Part shown: piece by piece, positions 12,243 to 24,500 of the stretch | Layout: each line of letters begins with the position of its first letter | How positions within the stretch are numbered: the stretch's first letter is position 1 | Source of the DNA: Cotesia glomerata | Taxonomy: Eukaryota > Arthropoda > Insecta > Hymenoptera > Braconidae | Reading direction: 5' to 3' | Assembly (NCBI RefSeq): GCF_020080835.1 | Contig: NC_058160.1 | Location: 24,167,152-24,231,151 of the forward strand | Length of the DNA stretch: 64,000 nucleotides | Program-made: the position numbers and the translations under genes | Notes under the pieces: model-generated | What the model saw: only the letters and a program-made list of their open reading frames with translations | Databases searched by the model: none | Told to the model about the DNA's origin: nothing

Positions 12243-15200
12243 AAAATTTATTTGATCCTAGAGTTCTAAGCTCCTTCAGGACCATCAACAATACATAAAT
12301 TTTATCATTTACATGTATACATTTGATACAGTGTTTTTAATACAATTTAAATATTTGATATTAAATTATTAAAAGTAAGAACATATTAATTCTTAAAATA
12401 ATAACATATTAACAGAGAAATAATAACATTAACATTTATTGTAAGAAGAAGTCATAGCAAGCCTGTTGAAATTGTTCGAAATTGTCCAGTGTACCATGTA
12501 ATTTCGGCCGGTAACGAGTTCCAAACTTTTATACCATGAATTAGGAAAGAGTTTTCATAAATTGCACAATTACTTCTTGGCAGACGTAGATAATCATTCC
12601 TGACGTCACCTCTCTTAGCACAATCGGCAGAAATTCTAAATTCGATTTAAATAATTGACAGTAATTTAACTTAATTTCTTTTGTAAAATAAACAAGCTAT
12701 GAAATAATCTCTTCTAACATCAAGTTTTAACCAGCCTAATTTTTTTATAATACGGAGTAGTGTGCTCAAATCTCGAAATTTTAAAAATATATCTTATACA
12801 TGAGTTTATTTTACGCTGCAATCTATGCTGTAATTTGCCTGAGATGTTTGTATGGGCAGCACAGCAGTAATCGAAGATGGGAAAAATCAAGGTCGTAACC
12901 AATTTTATGCGTAACTGTTCATTAAAAATTTCATTATTAATTTTTAGTTGCGCTAGCGTTTTCATCGCACGAATACATACGCTTACAACTTGATTCTCCC
13001 ACGATAGAGTATTATCAATTATCAAACCCAAGTATTTAACTGATTGTACATATGGAATCACATGATTACTGACAATTATATTTTGGGCACTTTTACAAAA
13101 ATTACTGCTAACTCTCTGCCTACTTCCTAGTATAATAGCACTAGTTTTTGTAGCATTCAATTTCAAGCAATTTAAATTGCACCAATCAACAATTTTTTCT
13201 ATCTCATTATTCAACATAGCAACATATTCATTAATTTGCGATGGGCAACATGAAGCATATATAATTAGATCGTCTGCATAAAATAAATATTTACATTTTA
13301 ACCGTTTCGCAAGATCAGAAATATATAAAGAAAGAGTAAGGGTCCAAGCACACTACCCTGAGGTACGCCATTTATAATATCCTTCCAAGATGACTCATGA
13401 CCATTGAAATAGACCGACTGTCTTCTTTGAGTTAAGTAAGAGTTAATCCAATCTATTGATGAATCAGAGAAGTTCATAAATTGTAATTTATGCGTAACCT
13501 TTGTGGTTTACCGAGTCAAACGCTTTTACTTAAATCAAAGAGTACAGCTATGGTTATATTAGATTCATTCATCGCTAGTCGTACATCATCACAAAATTTT
13601 ATTACCGCAGTCTGAGTGTTTAAACCTTCTCGAAAGCCGGTCTGATATTTATCCAAATAATCATTGTCATTAATGTATCTCACAATTTGATCATGCACAC
13701 ACCGTTCTAATGCTTTTGACAAATTAGATAATAATGATATAGGTCGATAATCAGTACAATCAGAGGCATTAGGTTTCTTTGGAATGGGTATGATATGTGA
13801 ATATAGTTATATTCCTAGTAAAAAATTGTAATCATTACTATGTTAGATGATATCAAAGATTTTATGCTGACGAGAATCGTATGACAGAGTAATTTCTCTA
13901 ATTCAAACTATCAATTTCGCTTATGTTTACATGAAAATTATTATCAATTTGCAGTCAATTTATTATTTATAAATTAAATTAAATTTTAAAAATAATATTG
14001 CCATGACAGGATCAATTGCCAATAATTTAACAAAAAGAAGTTATAAGAGGTAGCTTAAAGTATCTCTGAAAAGGTTCATAGATTTTCAGGAGGATAATAA
14101 ATATCGGATTTCTTGGAAAATTTTAAAAAGAAAACCAACTTAAAGGTGTGAAAAGTTGATAAATAAACAATGTGAATTTTGGTCGCCAATCCTGTTAAGA
14201 GGTCTAGAAAACTCAAAAGAACTTCAAAAAAGTTTTTAAATCTAAAGGAGAAAAAGAAGCTCCGAATTCTTAGCAAATTTAAGATCTGGTTTATCCAGTT
14301 CTACTGAATTCAAAGGAAGAACAACTTTTAAACGTGAAGTGCAATATTGCATTGCGAGAAGTTAAAAATTGTCTACTACAAAAAAATATATAAAATCGTG
14401 AAAAGGAACAAATTTAGGTCAAGACCTTTCTGACGATACCGAATTCAACTATAAAAATCCCTTTTAAAAAAAAAATTTTAATTATTTTGAAAAAACTGAA
14501 AGTAATTATAAACTTATTGAACAAAAATGTAGTACACTTCATTATTCTATGAAAAAAAATTAGATGAAATGATCGAACTTTTGTACATTATTGCAATAAA
14601 CCAACAATACTTTTAAAAAATCCTATTTTACTAAAAATCATCCACGATTTTATAAAAAAAAAATCAAACTGCACAGACAAGAAAAATTAATTCGAACCAC
14701 GAGAAAAAATTTTCAACAAAAAAAATAATTTTTAATAAAGTTGGAAAATTTTTAAACCAATTAGATTCACCTCAACTAGAATAGATTTTTTTAGTTAAAA
14801 ATTGTTTCTGTTTGCTTCAAGATAATCTAATTCTCCAAAGTTATTTCCTTGGTTCAAAATTTTATCTTTTGACTCAAGTTAATTTTCTCATCTGTCTGGT
14901 TACTATATAGAATGGTACCTAAATAATACAATTTTCTTTTCTCGTATGCCAGAACCATATTGTAGGTTGATTTATTAATTAACTATTCATCAACACATGT
15001 GTACGATAATCAAATTCCGAGTCGTAAACTACATCAAAGTTTGAATATCAATGTATAACCTAAAGCGAAATCTCGGATTGAGAATTCTCGTTCTCATCTG
15101 ATGTGCATTGTTTGGAGTATACGAGAGATGAACACGATCGAGGCTGGCAATGGAGAGTGGGTAGTGTCTAGTGTAGGGTGTAGGACGAGTAGGTTGGTAG

Positions 15201-18200
15201 CTGGTAGCTGGTAGCTGGTAGGTAGACCGCTGCGGGAGAAATGTTCGAAGCTTGAGGGAAACTCAAATTCGGAAATTGGCGAGGTAGATGTGAGATGTAG
15301 AATTAGATGAGCAGAGCAGAGCAGGAAAGGGAGGAAAGTGGAGACGGTACTAAAACCACGGTTGGTCGATAAACACGAGGCAGTCGACATAACTGCCAGT
15401 TTTGGAGACTTCGTGCCATGAATAAATATCATCCAACAATTCTACCTTTCATGCCCTCCAAGCACATACTATACACAAAACACACTATACAACTCCATAC
15501 CACACTCTTGTATAATCTGCTTTGATTCAAATAAAATTATCATTCTTTATATGTACTAAGTATTGCATATGAATATATTTTTTTTTCTGTTGGTTGCAGA
15601 ACGCCTACAGGGCTTGAAGATGTCAGCAAGTACCCGGAATTATTTGCAGAGCTTCTGGCTAATGGATGGTCGGAAGGAGACATCCAGAAACTCGCTGGGT
15701 TGAATCTTATACGAGTTTTCAAAGCTGTTGAACAGGTAATTACCATTTTTCTTATTAGCATTTTATTATAATAGTTCTGCAAATAAAAAAAAAATCAAGT
15801 CTCTTAATCGGGTTACTCAATTTGAAATTTTAAAAAAAGTCAGTAATAAAAAACTTCAATAACCACAGATAAAAAAAGGTGAATTAAAATCAATTAATAG
15901 AGTATAAAGGGTAATCGATTAAAAAGAAGATTAAAAATCAGACAGTCTGCAGACTTTATAATAAACTGGAAGGTGGAAATTTTTTCTCCACAAAATAAAA
16001 TTAAAAAAAAAAAAAAGTAAATATTAATCACAAGCTTGCAGTCTAACGGATTTAATAAACCATGCGAATCTTGAATTTAAATGGAGATCACAGAGAAAGT
16101 TGTTACCTTTTTATGCTGTATATTATTTTTTTTAAAACTATGGAACTTTGCCAATGAAATGGAAATATATACACAGAAATACACAACAAGCCAGATGTCA
16201 TACTGGATCTAAAGTTTTAACTGTATCCCAACTTCATGACACTGCTCATAGAACTCTCGGAAACTCCGTGTATATATTATATGAATAATACTTAGCCGTG
16301 ATTTGTGAATACACATTTTTTTAGTGTGGGGATGATTGATTAAAAAAATTTCATTTGGTGTCAGAGCTTGAGATCGATGTATTTCACAACTTTTTTTCCT
16401 TATTATGACATTTTGTGAATTTATGAAAAGTTTCGAAAAATCTTTATGTTATAAATATGTACATATACAAATCTCAAATTTAAAAGTTTTTAAATTTTCA
16501 AATTAATTTTGATTTTAAAGAATTAAAAATAAATAGAAGTGTACACATGTACACATTTACTAAAAAAAATTAAACATTTTTTAATTTCTACAAAAGTAAC
16601 ATTTTTTAAAAATTCTCTTTATAATAATTTATTTATTAAGAAATCATAGAAATTGTCATACAAAAATTAATTTCAGTAACATTAGAATAATAAATTTTAT
16701 TTAATTAAACGTAGCAATGTTAATAACTTATTATTTTTTATCTTTTGCGTAAGGATTTATGATCAAGGCTTAAAACAAAAAATAATATTTATAAAAATTT
16801 GATTCAATATTCCAATAAACTCTGTCAAAATTGATTAAAAATTTTTTTCTATTCAATATCTTCAAAGAGAATCACGAATGAGTTGCAAATAAATATATAC
16901 GAAGCTACAAAAAGAACAATAAATTCGAGAGCATACCTTACGTGACTTTTAAAAATTGAAATTGAGGTTTTTTTTTTTAAAGAATTTTTGTATATATGTA
17001 AGTATGTATACACGTGCTTCCATACCTAGACGTATAGATATATATTTGTGGTAGACTGAAACTTTCTGAGTGATTTATGGGGTGACCAGCGGGTTTACGT
17101 GTGTTTCTGTAACAGTATTCCCGCAATGAAGCCGAAGTAAATCGATTTGCTATTAGACAGAAACTGTTTGCCGAGACAATCCACACACGTGAACAAGTTC
17201 TCATAAATATGATTGCTTCGTTCAGTAGTAAAACTCACGTAGATTCTATTCTATCCTACCATATAATAATAATGATGATAAAAATTGCTATAATTTTATA
17301 AAGCTTTCACGACAAAAGCTTTCATCTATTTATACACTTATTTCCATTTAGTCGATTAAACTTAAAATGTCACTCTCATTTAACACTCCACTTGACTGAT
17401 TAAATAATTCACATTTATCTATCGAGGATAATGCAATTCAAGTGTTCACAATGGAGACAATCAACAATTTATCGTGTCAGTCGACGTACCTATACACTGT
17501 ATAATATATTCAGTACGTAATGTATAGACGAGTACCTTCACTATCTTCGTGACTAATCATATATCAAGGTATACAAAGTCTAATTTCGATACAACGATAA
17601 GTACGTGAGCCAACATACTAAGGTATATTCTACTCCAATCGATTACCTATTAATTTCCAATAGCTCTGATATTTAGTAAATTGCATTTGTAGAAGATGGA
17701 TGAGAGACATAGTCGATAATAAATTTCGTCATAATTCTGAAAAAGGTCGTAATAATTATGAAAACGCACACAAAAAAATTTTTTTAATTTGTAGGGATAA
17801 CAATTTTTTGCTTTTTAATTAAAAAAATTAGTAAAACGGTTCACCCTAAAGGCCATCCCTGCAACTTCCCGCTAATTCCATACCTGGGTGCTTAAAATTG
17901 TACTTATGACGTTTTTGAGATATTTGAGCTCAAAATATAATTTATGTGATATTTTGAGCTCGCTGAGCTCGCTGAGCTCTTCGAGCTCAAAAGTCTGATA
18001 GAAGTTTCATAGAACACTACTTTTGGAATTTTCAAACCGCAATAACTTTTGAATGGATCAACCGATTTTCACGCGGTTAGCGGCTTTCGACGCAGTTTCA
18101 TCAGCCACATAAAGAATTTTCAGGTTTTTGATTGATCGAACCAAAAATTTCGGAGTAATTTTGAAAAAACACTTTTTTCGGTTTTCTTTCGTTCACGATA

Positions 18201-18517
18201 TCTCTCGAACGAATTAACCGATTTCGACCAGCTTGGTGGCGATCGACGGGGTTTTTTATTGTCTAAAGATGATTAGTTTTTGGAATCGATCGGTGAAGCC
18301 GTTTAAAAGTTATCTAAAAAAAACCACATTTGAAAAAATTTTTTTTCTTAGTTTTTTTAAGATTTCTCAAAATCTACTGATCCGAATCGGTCCAAATTAT
18401 AGTCAAAATCTAAGTTTGGCCAAGCCCTTTCAAATGGCACCAACCGCGATAAAATCGGATGAGCCATTCAAAAGTTATAAGCGGTTCACATACTTTCACA
18501 CACGCATACGCACACGC

Positions 18518-18562
<45 letters not shown>

Positions 18563-21500
18563 GGCAACCTCGCGGGAGTAGTCAGAGAAGCTTCCTATGA
18601 GCTTCAAACGTCGAGATCTGATGAAAACTCGATTTTTGCAAAACGGGGTGAAAACAATAACTTCCCGATTTTTGAAAATCTTCGATTTTCTTAGCGGGAA
18701 GTTAAAAATTTTCTCACTAATGATTTTTCGGGGATTTTTTAATGCAATACAGGTACAGTGATAGTTTTTAAATTTTTAGGCCGTATATATACATATTTTA
18801 AATGAACATAAAAATTTTTCCAAATAAAAACCTTCGATATTCTCCGAGTTATTAAGTATAACAATACGTCAAATTATAAAATATTTTTTATAAAATGACC
18901 CAAAATAGAAAAAAAAAATTTTTAATTTCAAAAAATGTAATTTGAAAAACATTCCTAAATTTCGCTGAAAAAGTGATAATTTTTAGCATGCCAGAATTAT
19001 AATTTTTATCAATTCAAAAAACAATCATTGTAAAAAAAATTAAGTACTGATAAGATAAAGTAATGATTACATTATGAACTTCAGCATGCACCATCGCATT
19101 CATCTGTCATTTTCCATTCGAAAGTTGTTTAGAACTAGAGTCATGAAATTCTTTCTTGTGATTGGAAAAATTTTTATCACTTTCGTAAAAATAGAGGAAT
19201 CGTCGTAAGAATAATTTAAAAAAACTGCAATCAAACTTAATGATTTACGCTTCTACAAAGAAATCGTGAGATTTTTTGACCGCGTCAGAAACTAATTTTA
19301 AACTAGACATATGATGATTAATTTTTTGTAATATATTTCTTCTGTGCATGTATTTGTCACTTAACTTCTCTTAAATGGTCAGATTGATATTAATAAAAAT
19401 TTTTCTGTGAGTTTCAATGAATTCGAAAATGGTTTAGATTCACAATTCAGTCCACTGGAAAATGTTTAATTAATTAATTTATTTACAAATTATTCTAAAC
19501 CTTGAAATGTTTTACATTAGATCTGATAGGCAACGCTGCGATCGCATTGTCGAATGTTCAAAAATATTTCATTTCAATTTCAGTGTGTCCTGATAGTGTG
19601 TCTCCTATCAGGAGACGCTGCGATCAAATTCAGGAAAATTTTGTGTTATTGTGTGAGAATAAATCACGTGCTAATTGAAACATTACATTGTAATAACATT
19701 TTAATAAAAATTTTCATCAAAACGGTCCAAACTGTTACAGCTTATTCAAAAAAAGCTTAACATTTTCAAATTTAAGACATGTGTACAGGACAACATCTGT
19801 CAGATCTGCTAATTTTTTGTAATTTTTCCATTAAATCCATCGAAACTGCAGACTATAATTTTGAGATTAGATTTGGAGACTAATTAAAATTATTTAATAC
19901 TTTGTCTGATTACTTAATACGTTGATGAAAAATGTAAATTCTTAAAATGAAATTTGACGGAAGATTAAAACAAATAAGACAGCAGACGAGTTACAATAAC
20001 TAATAGCATTAATTTTAAAGTTAAGTTAAACTTGGGGTGTTAATGTAAAGTTTCTCAAGGCAAAGCTACGACAGCATGAGTAGCAACACATTCTTAGTGT
20101 TCTGCTGAGAGATACACAATATATGTATATATAAAGGGATATATTATCGGATACTAAACATTCTCTACATCTGCATCAGTGCTCTAAATACCTTGAGATA
20201 CTGGGTGGAATTTATCTCACACCAAGCATTTCGAGCATGAGCAACACAAATGACTTTGACACGTAATGCGTCAGAATGTAATTAACGATCAATTATAACC
20301 ACAAGCCATGAATTAAAAGCGCGTGCGCATCCGTCATTAAACACCCTCAGAATCCCTCTAACTTTTCTTTCAATTTTAATTAATAATTTTTTTTACTAAA
20401 ATTAATCAATTACATTCAGCTGTTTTCGTCCTCTAAGTAATTTCAATTTTCTTATAATTTTTTTATCTAAAAGATGAATGTTATGAATAAAAATGTATGT
20501 TATCGACATTTCTCTTAAAATATTTATAAAAAAAAAAAACTTTCCACCATTGCTTGAAACTTCGAAATTGTTATAACCGCGAATCCGATCATAAATCCAT
20601 TTTAATCCTTATTAAGCGGTTTTTACAGCATTCGAACCATTAAAATCGGTTATTTTTATATTCACCAGCGTCAGATACTCGAAAAATACTCAACGATACA
20701 GTTCTACTTCGAAATTGAGGCAATTTTGTAGATATGAAAAATCATTGATTTACATGATAAAATTTTGTTTTCCTGACAATCATGTTCCTAGAGTAAATTA
20801 GGTTCATATTTTTTAATTTAACGAGGAACTTTGAGAGATTTTATAGAACTGACACTACTGAAAAATTCAAAATTGCATGTTTTACACTAATTCTTTCATT
20901 CAATGATCATTAAAACATAAAATTCAACATAAAATGAAAAATTTATTACTGCTCGAAAAGCGAACGAGATATTTTTTCATGCTTTTACCAGCAATTTTAT
21001 CTGAATTACGACCCGTGAAAATCACTAAAAACTAAACCAAATTTTTATACCCCTCAATAATTTATGATAATTCTTTTCATCCTTAAAAAAAATAGCCTAC
21101 TGAGCATCTACCAAGTTTAATAATCGTCGATTAAGCATCTGATCCATTTGACTTTTATTGAAAACGAGGGATGCTGAGCGTTATGAGTTTTATACTACAC
21201 CCCTGAAAATAAATATCCCTTAATAACATATTAGTTATTAACTTTATCTCCGTTATCTAAAAAGATGATTGATAAAAATAATGTTTTTCAATTAGTTTGA
21301 AGTACCCTATTTGGCTGGAACTTGAAAAAAATAATATTTCAGAATGATAAGAACTAAAGCTCCTTTTTTAAAATTATAATGAAAATTAAGTAATTCAGGG
21401 AACTTAAAACCTACTGGCATTATTCATCTGTCCTATTTCGAGCAACCTTTTAGCATATCTCTAAATGAAATCTCATCTTAATAAATGAAATAAATAATTT

Positions 21501-24500
21501 AACAAATGTATACAAACTTGGTACTGTAAAAATCTCAAGTTTTTTTATATTTAAATATAAATAGAGCGGAAATGGAAAGCAAAAAATAAAATACGATGGG
21601 TTATTGAGGTGACACTGAGGATGGGTGAATGAGAAAAGTCGAGTCTTATATCAAAGTTAAGAGGCTTTATCGCTAATATTATCCGTGAATAAGGAAGAAA
21701 GAGACTTTTTCTCAGGCACCCTCTCAAACTGGAGCTTTTTGGGCTCTATATATCCTCCTCTTCTCTTTCTCTTTTTATCTCTCTTTTTCGCCAAGCAACT
21801 CAGCTACTTATGTATCCATAAGTCTACCGTTTGGTGTTCCATATTGGAGCACCACACTCAATGCTCCTCGAATGATGTAGCCAACACCTTTTTCCTCTAT
21901 TCGGTAAACTAATATCTTCGCGCATAAAAATTCTCTTTTCACTTTCATTGCATAATTTGTTTTATTTATCGATCTTTATACTGTAAAAAATTTGCGGAGT
22001 GGACGATTTCTAATTGATTTAATCCTTCCGAAGTGAAAATCACTTCAAAAAGAATATTGTTTATAGTATTGATAAAAAATCTCTGCGGAGTGAATTTTTC
22101 GTTTTTTTTATTAAATAAAAATATTGAAATATTTTCTACTCATTTAAAAGTTACAAAATGCATATTAAGAAAAAAATTACATCAATAATTTTTTTTAATT
22201 TCTATGAGTAGCATTTTTTGAAAAATTTTTTCTATGTTAACTTATTTGTTAAAAAATTATAAAAATTGCCATATGTCAGTTAAATTCACCAATATTACGG
22301 TAGTTAATTTTATTTAATTAAAAGTATTATTGCACGACTCATGATGCGAAGCATCAGAGAGTGCTTTACGATCGAAAAATTTTTTTCGCCTCATTTTAGC
22401 AACTATTTTTAGTATTATAGCCTTGTTAGTTCACGGAATCAAGATATTTTGCATACTATTGTCGAGATAATTTAATGGAGATTAATTCCATACTTTCTAA
22501 AAATTGATTTACTGCAATAGAAACGGAAAAAAACATCAAAATAGGTCAAAAATTTTTCCTGTCCGTCATGTATGAAACCCCGGAAGCACTGTAACTTGTG
22601 AAAAAATCAATTATTTGAGTTAAATTTTTTTTTTTAATTCTAATCGACGATTGTAGGTCACTGAATGCGAATGGTTAATTAATTCAGTGTCGTTTAATTA
22701 CAATTAATAAAAAACGAAAACTACAAGACTGTATATCTATATATATCCATGTAAAATTAACATGGATGATGATATATCTATATCTATAGATATTATGTAC
22801 ATTTTATTCCACCAGGGGCGCTTGTGCAGTACCTTCCTACTACAGCTGTTTTTTCGGCAATTAATTTTGAACGACTTAAGTTTTTTTTATATATTTCATA
22901 ATTAAATGAGCATTATGAGTCGTGCACTTTTGGATTTTCCAAACTTTTAATGTTAATAATTTTTAATTTTTTACTTTTTACATAAAGATTTATCAACAAA
23001 ATTTGAAAACAAAATAATATTTATGAAAATTTGATTCAATGATGCATAAAAATTAAATTTTTAGGAAAAATATAATTAATATTTACAAACTTTAACTTCG
23101 AACTCCGTAAAAAGAAACTCTTGATTCAATCCGAACGTGGTGAGTTTAATTTCTTCACTACGGCACTTCGAGTGATAGGAATAAAAATTCATTCTGAATT
23201 CACACCCGATTTTTCACAAGTATTGATTATTCAATATACCGCATCGCTAATGCTAAATGTTAAAAAAAAAAAAAATATTTTTAACCCAATTAAGTAATAT
23301 GAAGCCGACCTTTTTTTATTCATAACTCATAACAATTTGTGAAACTTACTTCCGCGTTTAAGCTTCCGTCTAGGTCTATTTTATTAACAGAAGGTTTTCC
23401 CTATTGTAGATTTAATGAAGAATGAGAAAATGCGTTAGTGGATTTTATTAGAGGTTGCGGTGTGTCTCGAACTCATTTCCTGTTATGTTGAGGACTGGAT
23501 TGTCAACTTCTGCAATGCCGAGTCTGACGGTTTTACACTCTCGGAACCACATATTCACTGTCTTCCATATCTCCCATTATATAAAAGAAGGTATATAGAT
23601 ATAGCGGTGCAGTAGAGTATAATAGAAGGTAGAAGGTGCATTGCGACTACACTGTCTACTGTCACCGAGACGAGCATATATGAAAAATTCTATCGCATCC
23701 TTGCCTGCATTTCTTTTATCTCAATCCTCGTTTAATTGGAAAACCCAGACTCCAGACCCGATGAAGGGTGAGAACGCGATGCTTTGTGTGTGACAGCCCA
23801 AATAAAATTTAGGCCGATGCGCATCTCCATCTCCATTCATTCTCATTTTGTTTTTCAATTTTATTTTTTGTTTTTTCTGCTTTTTATGTTTTTTTCTCTT
23901 TAGCCATACTCTATACTCGGTACTATACAATTTCAGTGTTCGTTAACGATAAGACCGTTATATTTCTGGCTAGGCGCACAATCCCGCATTCCTATTTTAG
24001 AATTATAAAAAATACTTAAAGTTCTTTAATTATCGCGAATAGAACTTTTAATTAATTAACTAAAAACAATAAACAAATGAAATTAAAGTGAATTAAAATT
24101 TTTAATAACCTCCTTAACAAGAAAATGTATGTATATATATATATATATATATATATTTACAATTCACAGAGCGAAAATAATCAGATTTAAAGTGAAATAT
24201 TTAAGCCCGTTCCTTTGGTGCCCTCGACATGCATTTGCGAAAAAAGTTTTTATCAAACAAAATTATAATTACACTCTCTTTTATAATAAAATAAAACTGT
24301 AGTTACTTTAAACTCTATTTATTATAATTTAAATATTTATACTTTTAAGTACCGCGAATTCATTGAAACTTTTGAATCACTATACAACACAATTACCCGA
24401 ACAAAAATAAATAACAAAATCTAATTATTCAAAATGTTAAGACGCGCAGGGTTAATTAGGTTACTCACAATTTGAATAAAGATTGTAATCGGAAAACTTT

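Larger units (their letters stand above)
3439..15599 (+). other. 12.2-kb dipeptidase intron with repeats and an antisense tRNA
   Basis: No further dipeptidase exon is visible. It contains tandem TTTGTGATGTTTTTTACAA repeats near 4594-4642, an interspersed repeat (6240-7023), nested MITEs (8332-8873), tRNA-Glu (10332-10402), a 160-bp MITE (10594-10753), a (GATA)n tract with a LINE fragment (12171-13800), and a weak inverted-repeat element (14674-14898). The remaining ORFs over 60 codons (for instance 7574-7966 and 15094-15432 antisense) have low-complexity translations and no family resemblance I recognise. Confidence 0.75.

Noticed and set aside
15094..15432. 112-codon minus-strand ORF, Ser/Thr/Leu-rich
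   Set aside because: Composition follows a GGTAGCT tandem repeat and GA-rich DNA just upstream of a dipeptidase exon; no known relatives by eye.
18233..18694. 153-codon ORF with a Thr-His repeat
   Set aside because: Lies across the transposon copy B and its CA microsatellite; the repeat peptide is a by-product of the CA tract.
23286..24455. TTAACCC ... GGGTTAA pair suggesting a piggyBac-like element
   Set aside because: Only the first few bases are inverted; the adjacent sequences do not match, so no terminal repeat.
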